A stretch of 64,000 nt of DNA from Flavobacterium sp. NKUCC04_CG (GCF_019345525.1 NZ_JAHKRA010000018.1:1-64000), one strand, 5' to 3'. Shown: positions 18,291 through 27,050, counted from the stretch's first letter. Notes: generated by a model from the letters alone, not told the origin. A program made the numbers and translations.

Positions 18291-21200
18291 ATGAAAAAGC
18301 ACTTTCATTTCTTCTTTAGCCTGTTTTTATTGGTTCAAACCACGGTCTGGGCACAGTTATATCCGGTTCAATTGCTGCCCAATATCAACACGCCCTACAC
18401 CAATAAAATATCCGATTTTTCCAATAGTAGTGCAGAACGGATATCGCTACAAGTCATTCCAACGGATTTAACTGTTGTAAATAGACCGGTGGTTTTAAAA
18501 CTGTATTTCGAAGGAAATGGAATTGCAGCTCAGAGTGCTAGTGTCTTACAGGGAATTCCGCCGATGTATATCAACGGTGGAGAAATACTCAATTTGACGA
18601 GTATGGATTTGGCGCCCTATTTTCAACTAAAAAACATACACGGTCTCAACCAAAATACCTACAGTCAAAACTTACCGGATGGTATGTATCAAATATGTTT
18701 TGAGCTGTATGACGGAGCTACCCGAAAATTGCTGTCACAAAAACATTGTGGCATGATGTATTTGATGCTCAATGATCCACCATTGTTGAACATACCAGCT
18801 CAAAACGAACAAATCGCACAAACCGATTTCACCAATATATTGTTTAGTTGGACCCCGCGTCAACTCAATGCCATCAACATCTCCTATACTTTCGAGTTAA
18901 AGGAATTGATGGATGCGTCGATGAATGCCAACTATGCCTTTGATATGGCGCCGCTCTTATACCGCGAAGAAGGGGTGCGTACTACGGTTTTTCTATACGA
19001 TTTATTTAAACCGAGTTTACTGCCCAACAAGCGTTATGCGTGGCGCGTTCGAGCCATTTCTCACAACGGACTAGCCGAAAATTCCGTATTTAAAAACAAC
19101 GGTTATAGCGAAGTATTTACCTTTAAAATCGATGTGAATTGCGAAGCTCCTAAGGCGATACTCGCGCAACCACAAGGCACTAATAGCGTAAAAATCTCTT
19201 GGCAAGGCGTACCCATGCATCTCAAATACCACTTGCAATACCGCAAGGCTCAAGTAGAAAATGCCGCGTGGTTTGACCTTTATAGTGTAAATAATCAAGC
19301 GACCATTTCCAATTTAGAAGCCGGATATCACTATGAGTTTAGAGTAGGTGGAACCTGTGAGTCGGTACAATACGGACAAGAACCGAGTTACAACTACAGC
19401 AATATTCAGCAGTTTCAATTGGACAACACAGCCGCGAATAGCAATTTTAGCTGTGGATTGTTGCCCGATATTAATTTGATTAACAAAGCGATTTTATCCA
19501 ATTTAATTGTAACAGAAACTTTTTATGCCGGCGATTTCCCGGTTAAAGTATTGGAATTAAATGGAGATGGCGGTGTATATACAGGTAAGGGATACATCAT
19601 AGTACCGTATTTGGCAGACACCAAAATCGCAGTAACTTTTGAAAACATACAAATCAATACCGACTACCAACTCATCAGCGGACAACTGGAAACCACCTAT
19701 GATCCCGATTGGAAGAATGTTAGTGATATGGAAGATTTGACCGGTTCGGGGGCAGATGGTAAAATAGACAAAGAAATTCCGTTCCCGATTGATTCGATCG
19801 TTATAGATAATAATGGTGATATCATCATCAAAGGACCCCATGGCGAAGAAGTGATATTACCGGGAGGAAAGGACATCATTATTATCGATTCTGAGGGAAA
19901 TATCTGGAAGATAGGTGAAGATGTACAGCCGGGCGATCAAATCACGGAGCCGAACGGTTCATTAAGTACTGATGGCAAGCCCTCCCCGGGAAATACTAAC
20001 GGAGTAGACAAGAACGGTCAGGCTATTGATTTTACTGCTCAAGGGATTCGCTTTGCCTTCGAAAATGGCCCGAAAGCCATTTATGGGTGGGATGCAGTAT
20101 CTGAAAAAGGGGCAACTGCTAAGCTGAAAAAGGAATATCGCGAAGTGAAAGGCCAGTATTTACCTTACAAAGCGGTAGCCAAAGGTGCTACAGACTTGGT
20201 ATTTGCCAAGGCAATCTTAACCGATGGAGCGAGTATTCATACAGACAGTTTGGAATTCAAAACCGATTTGGGCGAACGCATTCCTTTTGAAGTAACCACA
20301 GGAGGTTATTTATTAAAAGTCAAGGGAAGTTTAAACTATGCCGAAGAAGAGATTTTAGCAACGGTCAAGCAAAATGGCAAAAGCCAATTGGCGGGAGCTT
20401 TCCGATTGGTGCATATCACGCCAAAAAGCATTCAATTGAGTTTGGTTCCAACCACGGCAAAGGTAAAAACACAATTGGAAGGGCAAATAAAAGCTTTGCA
20501 AGCGATTTATACGCCTTTGGCAATTACATTAAACATTCGTATAGAAGAGGTGTTTGACGTCGATAGCGACCAATTGAAATCCGAGGACAAACGCTATTTG
20601 ACAACCTACACCAAAGCACAGGAAGCGGTTATTAACAGTTATAAAGGGCGTGCCAGTTCGGATCGATATTATCTGTTTGTCACAGGAGATCAGATTTCTG
20701 ACCTGTCGCAACAGGGCTATATGCGACTACAAGGGCAATTCGGATTTGTGTTTAACGACCAAACCCGTACCCTAGCGCACGAACTCGCCCACGGAGCCTT
20801 GGCATTAACACATCCATTTACTACTTACAACACCGTAGTGGGAAGTTTGAATACCCTGATGGATTATTCCACCGGTACTGACTTTACCCACATGGACTGG
20901 AAACAAGTCAACGATCCTAAGTTTAAGTTGTATCTGTTCCAAGGACAAAGTGAAGGGGAATTTAGTAGAGGATATGCTATAAGTCCTGATTATAAAATAT
21001 TTGCAGTAAACTCGTCAATTCTAGTTGATAATATAGATTATACTTCTAATCCGAATTTAAAGAACGATGGGACTTTACCTGGTTTCCAAATAGGAAAAAA
21101 ATATTACTATTGGATTTACGAGAGAAAAAGTTATGTCGCTAAAATTGCTGATGGAGAAGAAGACGTTTACCAGTTAAATCAGTTAACAGTACAATCGTTA

Positions 21201-23654
21201 GATAGTCAAAAAGTGATTCACTTGTTTTTCGATAAAGAGAGGGGATGTGGTAAAACGTCATATAAAATGGTTGCCGCTAAAAGTTTAAAAGAATACACAA
21301 AAGGGATAGAGGAATTTATTTTTTCCAACGACAACGATAAAATATTCTTAGGATGTTTGTCAACAACATCTTCTACTAATCCGAATGAACAAGTTCGGTT
21401 TGTTAAAACAGAAGAAGATGTAGATAAAGAATACGTAAATAAATGTACTGGATTTGTATATAATAAGAAATACAGTCCAGTAGACAAAGATTTAGTTAAG
21501 CAAAAGTTGCTGAGTGCCTTTAATAGTCGATTAGCATTAACATCAAAAGAACGTAGATTAAATGAAAGGGTGCATATTCAAATAGTTGGAGATGGAAAGA
21601 GCAATAATGAAATAGAGTTATTAGAAGATAAATTACACCTCTTAAGCTACCATAAACCTAATGTGTTTGTAAGTATTGTTTTTATCAAAAAAGATATAAA
21701 ATCATTTTATACTTCTTCTGCTTTAAAAGAATTAGCGTTAGACGTATTAGTAGAAACAAAAAATCAATTTCAGGGAAAAAAAGTACTGTTGATAATCATT
21801 CCTTATGGCAATCAATTGGAAATAGATAATACTTGTTTAAGAGTTGGGTTTGCACAAACGAAAAATAATGATGTAGTTAACTATTCGGCAGTAAATTTAA
21901 GTGATGACAAGACTTGGTTTAAAAATGTATTAAGTATTTATAGCGAAATTGCGAAGCCTCTGTACATCAGTCGCTATTATAAATTAGCGGATGGTAAATT
22001 TATTCAAAGAAGGGATAATTCTGCTAGTGATGTAGTGGGATATCCATTTATCAATACGCTTAATTTTTACGAATCCAAAGGTTATGATGAAATAAAAGCT
22101 TTAAATGAAAAGTGGTCTAAGGTTTATAGATTTAATGATAATTGGACTTTATATCAAAAATATTTAAAAGAGGCAAAACAAATTTACTTTGATTTTACTT
22201 CACAAGAAGAGTTGGAGGGAAGTCTCAATAACGCTAGTCTATGGAAAGAAATTTCTAACGATGATTTAGGGAAGTATAGAGAAATTTATATGGACGACGA
22301 AAGCTTGACTAATAGATTATGGATAGAATCAAAACAGCAATGGGCCTGGGGAAATAAAGTAGAAATTGCGTTAGATTTGAGTAATGCAACAATCAAATTA
22401 GAAACCAAACATTTTTATAACTTTGACAAATTATTACTTTTAGATGATGTGGTTTATGGAGTGGTTGATGGGATTGGTTTAATCCCTGGAGTTGATACTT
22501 TCACCGATCCTATTGGTGCCGTATATGCAGGAGTTAGAAGTGATTATACCAATGCAACCATTTATTCGTTATCTTTTTCAGTGCCGTTGGTAGGGTCCGC
22601 GTATTTAAAAGGCGCATTGAAGACAGGGGAAGATGCCAGTAAATTATTTGGAATTGTAGCGAAAAAGGCCGATAATACAGAGGGCTTTGTTTTAGATTTA
22701 AAGAGGATTAGTGATATTAATATTAATGAAGTTCATGTTTCTTCTGCTTATTTTGGTGGTGATCAGAAATTAACTCAAAAGGTTCTCGACGAAATAAGGC
22801 AAGAAGCCAAGTATTTAGATGGGAATTTTATTAGAAAAGAGTTATCTTTAAAAACCTTAGGGAATGCGAACGTTTTAGATGTTGTAAAACAAACCTTATT
22901 GTCAAAAGGGCTCAGTAAAAAGCAGCTAAAACGTTTGGACAATAAAGAGTTATGGACAGATGATAAATTGGCAAACTTAAATAATTATTTAAGCAATCCA
23001 AACAAATATGGAGATGTTGCAAGTGAACTTAAAAACGTTAAATTGTTTGATGCTGTAGAAGCAATAATAGATAATCCTGGTAATGCTTGGGATGTTATAA
23101 AAGAAACAGCGGATAATGCTTTAATAAAGGCTGTAACAGCGCGAATTGGGAGAAGCCAATTTTTTAAAGAAGTAATAGGAAAAGGGAATGATTTTGAGAA
23201 ATTAGTTAGTAGTCAAATACATCATATAAATCCTCCTTTTAAAGATTTATTAGAAGATGGTTATGAAAAATTAAGTCAAATACATTTGTTGAGAACTGGA
23301 GGTAGTAAAAAACTTATTGCCGATGATTTGTTTGTGAAAGAGTTATTTGATGAAACAGAGGGCTTGTATTATTACCGAGCGGTTATCAGTGATAGTAAGT
23401 TAAATGTTGGTTCACCTTGGACTCCTAATCAAAGAACGGAGTTGATAGACATCTTCGCAAAGGATGAAACTAAAAAATTTATAGAGTATGAGGTAAGAAG
23501 TAATAGCGAGTTTTTAGGAAGATTAGCAAATGATGCCGATTTTCTTCAATCTAAAAAAGTACGAATTTACAGAGAAGATGTGTATAAAATAATTAGTGAG
23601 GGAGATCAAATAAAAACACCTCCGATAAAACTTAATAGTAATAACTTTAAATAA
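18291..23654 (+). CDS. Giant polymorphic-toxin-like protein with metzincin-like site and nuclease-like tip
   Basis: A 1787-residue exported protein. Residues 1-22 are a signal peptide. Residues about 25-180 resemble the N-terminal domain of TANFOR-type Bacteroidota surface proteins, and 190-380 are FN3-like. A zinc-protease-like motif, HELAHGALALTH (H830, E831, H834, H841), is followed by LMDYS with Met857 as a possible Met-turn. Residues about 1380-1460 are a hydrophobic glycine-rich pre-toxin segment (DGIGLIPGVD...). The C-terminal about 160 residues contain FEKLV (E1636), ADD (1677-1679) and DSK (1701-1703), the layout of a PD-(D/E)XK nuclease. There is no T9SS tail. The coding sequence becomes visibly more AT-rich after about 20950, directly behind the protease domain. 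An immunity-like gene starts 5 bp downstream. Toxin function is inferred from architecture and context. Confidence 0.75.
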   Translation: MKKHFHFFFSLFLLVQTTVWAQLYPVQLLPNINTPYTNKISDFSNSSAERISLQVIPTDLTVVNRPVVLKLYFEGNGIAAQSASVLQGIPPMYINGGEILNLTSMDLAPYFQLKNIHGLNQNTYSQNLPDGMYQICFELYDGATRKLLSQKHCGMMYLMLNDPPLLNIPAQNEQIAQTDFTNILFSWTPRQLNAINISYTFELKELMDASMNANYAFDMAPLLYREEGVRTTVFLYDLFKPSLLPNKRYAWRVRAISHNGLAENSVFKNNGYSEVFTFKIDVNCEAPKAILAQPQGTNSVKISWQGVPMHLKYHLQYRKAQVENAAWFDLYSVNNQATISNLEAGYHYEFRVGGTCESVQYGQEPSYNYSNIQQFQLDNTAANSNFSCGLLPDINLINKAILSNLIVTETFYAGDFPVKVLELNGDGGVYTGKGYIIVPYLADTKIAVTFENIQINTDYQLISGQLETTYDPDWKNVSDMEDLTGSGADGKIDKEIPFPIDSIVIDNNGDIIIKGPHGEEVILPGGKDIIIIDSEGNIWKIGEDVQPGDQITEPNGSLSTDGKPSPGNTNGVDKNGQAIDFTAQGIRFAFENGPKAIYGWDAVSEKGATAKLKKEYREVKGQYLPYKAVAKGATDLVFAKAILTDGASIHTDSLEFKTDLGERIPFEVTTGGYLLKVKGSLNYAEEEILATVKQNGKSQLAGAFRLVHITPKSIQLSLVPTTAKVKTQLEGQIKALQAIYTPLAITLNIRIEEVFDVDSDQLKSEDKRYLTTYTKAQEAVINSYKGRASSDRYYLFVTGDQISDLSQQGYMRLQGQFGFVFNDQTRTLAHELAHGALALTHPFTTYNTVVGSLNTLMDYSTGTDFTHMDWKQVNDPKFKLYLFQGQSEGEFSRGYAISPDYKIFAVNSSILVDNIDYTSNPNLKNDGTLPGFQIGKKYYYWIYERKSYVAKIADGEEDVYQLNQLTVQSLDSQKVIHLFFDKERGCGKTSYKMVAAKSLKEYTKGIEEFIFSNDNDKIFLGCLSTTSSTNPNEQVRFVKTEEDVDKEYVNKCTGFVYNKKYSPVDKDLVKQKLLSAFNSRLALTSKERRLNERVHIQIVGDGKSNNEIELLEDKLHLLSYHKPNVFVSIVFIKKDIKSFYTSSALKELALDVLVETKNQFQGKKVLLIIIPYGNQLEIDNTCLRVGFAQTKNNDVVNYSAVNLSDDKTWFKNVLSIYSEIAKPLYISRYYKLADGKFIQRRDNSASDVVGYPFINTLNFYESKGYDEIKALNEKWSKVYRFNDNWTLYQKYLKEAKQIYFDFTSQEELEGSLNNASLWKEISNDDLGKYREIYMDDESLTNRLWIESKQQWAWGNKVEIALDLSNATIKLETKHFYNFDKLLLLDDVVYGVVDGIGLIPGVDTFTDPIGAVYAGVRSDYTNATIYSLSFSVPLVGSAYLKGALKTGEDASKLFGIVAKKADNTEGFVLDLKRISDININEVHVSSAYFGGDQKLTQKVLDEIRQEAKYLDGNFIRKELSLKTLGNANVLDVVKQTLLSKGLSKKQLKRLDNKELWTDDKLANLNNYLSNPNKYGDVASELKNVKLFDAVEAIIDNPGNAWDVIKETADNALIKAVTARIGRSQFFKEVIGKGNDFEKLVSSQIHHINPPFKDLLEDGYEKLSQIHLLRTGGSKKLIADDLFVKELFDETEGLYYYRAVISDSKLNVGSPWTPNQRTELIDIFAKDETKKFIEYEVRSNSEFLGRLANDADFLQSKKVRIYREDVYKIISEGDQIKTPPIKLNSNNFK

Positions 23655-23659
23655 AACGG

Positions 23660-24349
23660 ATGTATATAGAAAAAGTTTTACATCATATAGATAGACGTCT
23701 TGTACAATATGATTTTGTGTTAAAAGAAGAAGGAGACAAAACTGCTAAGTTGTTGTATTATAGTAGAGAGAATAATTTCATTGTAAGTGGTATTAGGTTT
23801 TTGTCAAAAATATATGAAAATAATCATTTTTATGGATTTGTCAATTGTAATCAGGTTCCTTTAGTTGAAAATATTGTAGCATTTATCTTATTTAATAATA
23901 AGATTACTGCAGTTAGACCTGAGGAAGTATATAATACAATTATGACTAGGGATTATGAAATGTACCGACTTCCTGCTAAAGGATTATTAGTAGATTCAGA
24001 ACAAAAAGCAAAAGAGGTTATAAAGATGTTTGACAGATTTTATAATGAATATTTTATCCCTTTTTATGAGAAATGGGATAGTCTTTATACTTTGTATGAG
24101 TTTATCAAAGACAAAGAAGGTAGAGAAGAATTACATCCTATATTGGGTATGTTTTGGCAATTCAAAAAAGCGACCATACTCAGATTATGTAATGATGAGA
24201 GCTACCAGAATTATATGGATGCATTTGTAGAAAGCCGTCAGATGATTCTTAGTAAAGTGCCAGAAAGCATTGATGTTCAGAGGTATTACGGTGCCGCAAA
24301 GGAATTAAAAGAAATTTTAGATAAAACAGAGCCAGTTTACAATATTTAA
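23660..24349 (+). CDS. Putative immunity protein for the toxin tip
   Basis: A 229-residue cytoplasmic protein (no signal peptide) directly behind the toxin gene, 5 bp after its stop codon, the usual place for a cognate immunity gene. The sequence matches no family I recognise; it is mostly helical in the C-terminal half. Its C-terminal 83 residues (from FIKDKEG) are almost identical to those of the second copy at 24726-25418, with one visible difference (G/S), whereas the N-terminal halves are unrelated or very divergent. This suggests the variable N-terminal part determines toxin recognition. A strong terminator follows. Confidence 0.65.
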   Translation: MYIEKVLHHIDRRLVQYDFVLKEEGDKTAKLLYYSRENNFIVSGIRFLSKIYENNHFYGFVNCNQVPLVENIVAFILFNNKITAVRPEEVYNTIMTRDYEMYRLPAKGLLVDSEQKAKEVIKMFDRFYNEYFIPFYEKWDSLYTLYEFIKDKEGREELHPILGMFWQFKKATILRLCNDESYQNYMDAFVESRQMILSKVPESIDVQRYYGAAKELKEILDKTEPVYNI

Positions 24350-24520
24350 GTTTTAAAAGTAAAAAGCGATCGATTGGATCGCTTTTTTTATGAAATGAAG
24401 TTAAGGATAACATTCATCTTAATGATTGATTTTTTCTTATTTTTAAATAAACTAATCACTGCCGTGTAGTTACCAGTGATAGTAAGTTAAATGTTGGTTC
24501 GCCTTGGACCCCTAATCAAA
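24101..24520. repeat. 420-bp direct repeat, copy 1
   Basis: This block covers the 3' end of the first immunity gene, its terminator and the start of the first orphan tip. It is nearly identical to 25170-25589, at a constant offset of 1069 bp, with scattered substitutions only. Direct repeats of this length are a substrate for homologous recombination that would swap or delete toxin-immunity modules. Confidence 0.9.
24361..24389 (+). terminator. Terminator after the first immunity gene
   Basis: A 10-bp stem AAAAGCGATC/GATCGCTTTT with loop GATTG followed by a T run. It lies 12 bp behind the immunity stop codon and ends the operon. The identical structure recurs at 25430-25458. Confidence 0.9.
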
Positions 24521-24701
24521 GAACGGAGTTGATAGATATCTTTGCAAACGATAAAACTAAAAAATTTATAGAGTTTGAGGTTAGAACTAAAGGAATGCAA
24601 GGAGAATTAGAATATATAGAGAGGACGTCTATAAAATAATAAGTGAGGGAGATGTAATAAAAGTTCCACCAATTAATATGAATAGTGTAGATTTTAAGTA
24701 A
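24460..24701 (+). pseudogene. Orphan toxin tip B, frameshifted
   Basis: Without any start codon, the frame beginning at 24460 encodes CRVVTSDSKLNVGSPWTPNQ and continues like the C-terminus of the giant toxin from its DSK motif onward. Near 24600 the frame is lost. The rest (RIRIYREDVYKIIS ... NMNSVDFK) continues in the +2 frame to a stop at 24699-24701 and matches the last residues of the toxin. About 15-20 codons between the two parts are missing relative to the main toxin. It is a decayed displaced tip cassette; expression would require recombination into the main toxin gene and repair of the frame. Confidence 0.85.
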
Positions 24702-24725
24702 AATAAAAGTAGAAATAGTTCAATT

Positions 24726-25418
24726 ATGGAGGTAGAAAAAATCAATGAGCTAGTTATCAAAGATATTAGAAAAAAGATAGATGTTTTAAAGACAAAAATC
24801 TTAGTTGATACAGATTCATTTAGATTAGAAACAAGGTTTATTAAAAGTAATCCAAAAGAAATCTTTACTTTAGGATATATGATTGATGAAAGATTTACTT
24901 TTTATGGATTTAAAATATATGTATGTTATTTAGATTTAGAAAGTATTGTTTCTTCAATATTAATTAACAATTCTTTAGTAGGAGATAGTTATAATTATTT
25001 AGACAAGGCGTCACATAAATTGAATGAACTTAATTTTCATCCGCAAAATGGATTTATAATTGAAAACAAGGAATCAATTGATTTGATTTCAAAGCAATTG
25101 GTTTTATTATATGAAAGAGAATTCCTTAGTTATTCTGCCCATTGGCACTGTTTAACTGTTTTATATGAATTTATCAAAGACAAAGAAGGTAGAGAAGAAT
25201 TACATCCTATATTGGGTATGTTTTGGCAATTCAAAAAAGCGACCATACTTAGATTATGTAATGATGAGAGCTACCAGAATTATATGGATGCATTTGTAGA
25301 AAGCCGTCAGATGATTCTTAGTAAAGTGCCAGAAAGTATTGATGTTCAGAGGTATTACAGTGCCGCAAAGGAATTAAAAGAAATTTTAGATAAAACAGAG
25401 CCAGTTTACAATATTTAA
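24726..25418 (+). CDS. Second putative immunity protein (chimera)
   Basis: A 230-residue cytoplasmic protein of unknown family following orphan tip B. Its N-terminal about 145 residues differ from the first immunity protein, while the C-terminal 83 residues are nearly identical at DNA level, so it is either a diverged duplicate homogenised by gene conversion or a recombinational chimera. It has its own ATG at 24726 but no recognisable promoter; a terminator lies just upstream, so its expression is uncertain. Bacteria often keep orphan immunity genes to resist siblings carrying other tips. Confidence 0.65.
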   Translation: MEVEKINELVIKDIRKKIDVLKTKILVDTDSFRLETRFIKSNPKEIFTLGYMIDERFTFYGFKIYVCYLDLESIVSSILINNSLVGDSYNYLDKASHKLNELNFHPQNGFIIENKESIDLISKQLVLLYEREFLSYSAHWHCLTVLYEFIKDKEGREELHPILGMFWQFKKATILRLCNDESYQNYMDAFVESRQMILSKVPESIDVQRYYSAAKELKEILDKTEPVYNI

Positions 25419-25589
25419 GTTTTAAAAGTAAAAAGCGATCGATTGGATCGCTTTTTTTATGAAATGAAGTTAAGGATAACATTTACCTTAATGATTGATT
25501 TTTTCTTATTTTTAAATAAACTAATCACTACCGTGCAGTTACCAGTGATAGTAAGTTAAATGTTGGTTCGCCTTGGGCCCCTAATCAAA
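25170..25589. repeat. 420-bp direct repeat, copy 2
   Basis: Partner of 24101-24520. It covers the 3' part of the second immunity gene, the same terminator, the same AT-rich spacer and the beginning of orphan tip C. Similarity stops within the tip, soon after PNQR. Confidence 0.9.
25430..25458 (+). terminator. Terminator after the second immunity gene
   Basis: Same GCGATC-GATTG-GATCGC hairpin with flanking A and T runs as at 24361-24389, carried inside the direct repeat. Confidence 0.9.
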
Positions 25590-25786
25590 GAATGGAGATA
25601 ACAGACATCTTTGCAAAGGTTGAAACTACAACGTTTATAGAGTTTGAGGTCAAGAGTACAAAGCATCTATTAATAAAAAAATGCATCAAAAGCTTTTTTA
25701 GCCAAAGCAAAAATAGAATATATATTGAGGATATTTACAAAATAATAAAAGATGGGAACGCAAAACTACTTTCACTTATAAACTAA
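25529..25786 (+). pseudogene. Orphan toxin tip C, open frame without start
   Basis: The frame from 25529 encodes YRAVTSDSKLNVGSPWAPNQ and continues uninterrupted to a stop at 25784-25786. It starts at the same point of the toxin fold as tip B, just before the DSK motif, then diverges (KHLLIKKC..., RIYIEDIYKIIKDG). The first ATG in the frame is at 25592, inside the module, so a free-standing protein is unlikely. It looks like a silent, intact tip that could be recombined onto the main toxin through the shared SDSKLNVGSPW segment. Confidence 0.8.
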
Positions 25787-25849
25787 GATATAATGTATTT
25801 AAAGCAAAATTAATGATTAATTATGTAAACCAAAGTTGCGAGCGATTTG

Positions 25850-26011
25850 ATGGAATACGTAGATTTAGATAACGGTGAAAAAGTAACAACATTAGAGAAA
25901 AAGTTATTTTTGGAGGAGTTGGGTAAAGTGAAAATAGACCAAACAATTATTAATAAATTTATTAAAGAAGGTTGCAAGAAACAAGAAAGCTTTGATAAAA
26001 TTGCTAGATGA
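25850..26011 (+). pseudogene. Small orphan tip-like frame D (53 codons)
   Basis: A frame encoding MEYVDLDNGEKVTT... and ending KKQESFDKIAR before TGA at 26009. It is lysine- and glutamate-rich and clearly protein-like. It can be read upstream to codon 25829 before hitting a stop, with no start codon there, as expected for a displaced C-terminal fragment of another toxin. It is unrelated to tips B and C. It is followed 40 bp later by a different immunity-like pseudogene, so the two may have been a pair. A short genuine gene starting at 25850 cannot be excluded. Confidence 0.45.
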
Positions 26012-26050
26012 AAATTTTTATGTGATATTTAAATTACAATAAAAAATAAT

Positions 26051-27043
26051 ATGGTAAATTATAATAAAATAAGGGTATTTAATGATGTGTATGATTGTTT
26101 TAAACTTAATTCTAATTCATTTTCATATTTCGATTCAAACAATATTTTTCATGTTTTTGATTTTAATCTGATGGAAATTGCAGATTTATATTTTGAAAGT
26201 ACTGCATTATATAGAGAATTTGGCGGCGATTTATATTTTTCTTTAGACAACAAGTTGGTTAAATTAGATTGTAGTGATTATTCTTTAAAAACCGTCTATG
26301 AAACGGATAAAGAATATATTGTTATTTTAAATGATAATTATGATTTATTTGCTGTTAGTGAAGAAAATGGAGTATATGATAATGAATTGCTTGTTAGAAA
26401 AAATCAAGAGTATATTAGCAAATGGGATGTAGCAAGGAATACTAGTTATTATTACAATGTCAATTTGGGTAAAATATTGCTATTTTCTAGCTTTAATAAA
26501 TTGGTAGTAGATTGTATTTCTATTGAAAGTGGTGAAGAGATCTGGAATAAAGAATTTAAAGTAAAAATTCAAGGCGATATATTGGTATTTAAGAATGTTT
26601 TAATTGTTCCGTTAGCGAATAATCACTTATTAGCTATAAATACACAAACAGGTGCGCAATTATGGGAGTTGGATGATTGTTTCTTCTATTATAGTTTGGA
26701 CAGTAGTAGAGGTTAGCTTTATGGCTATGCGGGAGAGACATTTGAAGTTATTGATATAGAAAAAGGAATAAAAACACTAGAGAAGAAATTTTTGAATAGC
26801 GAAAAAAAGTACGGTATTGCTGTTTCTCAACATATGCATGTGGTTTTTGAAGGGGATTTGTATTTTTCTAGTAATCAATACGGAACCAAATTCGGTAAAA
26901 TAAATTTAAACACCTATGAAATAGAATTTGTACAAAATGTAGAAGTTGAAAGTGGAGTTCAAATAGATAAACCACTTTGTTATTCCAATCATTTATACCT
27001 ATTAGATACTGCGAAAACATTACATATTTTCGAAAAAGTATAA
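26051..27043 (+). pseudogene. PQQ-like beta-propeller protein, interrupted by a TAG codon
   Basis: A continuous frame of 330 codons broken by one in-frame TAG at 26714-26716. The two halves (221 residues and the remainder) are in the same frame and read through sensibly as one protein: ...SSRG-stop-LYGYAGETFEVIDIEKG.... The sequence has repeated propeller-blade signatures such as LLAINTQTGAQLWEL and FGKINLNTYEIEF, as in PQQ-enzyme-type repeats, without a signal peptide. Its place behind toxin tip remnants suggests an immunity role. A single A-to-T change in an AAG lysine codon, or a similar change, would explain the stop. It could be a sequencing error, recent decay or rare read-through. Confidence 0.75.
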
Positions 27044-27050
27044 ATTATAG

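Noticed and set aside
25592..25786. 64-residue free-standing gene
   Set aside because: The frame and homology to the toxin begin upstream at 25529 without a start codon; the ATG is internal to an orphan tip.
26792..27043. Second half of the propeller frame as a separate 83-residue gene
   Set aside because: It is in the same frame as 26051-26716 and continues the same propeller fold, so it is the rest of an interrupted gene.
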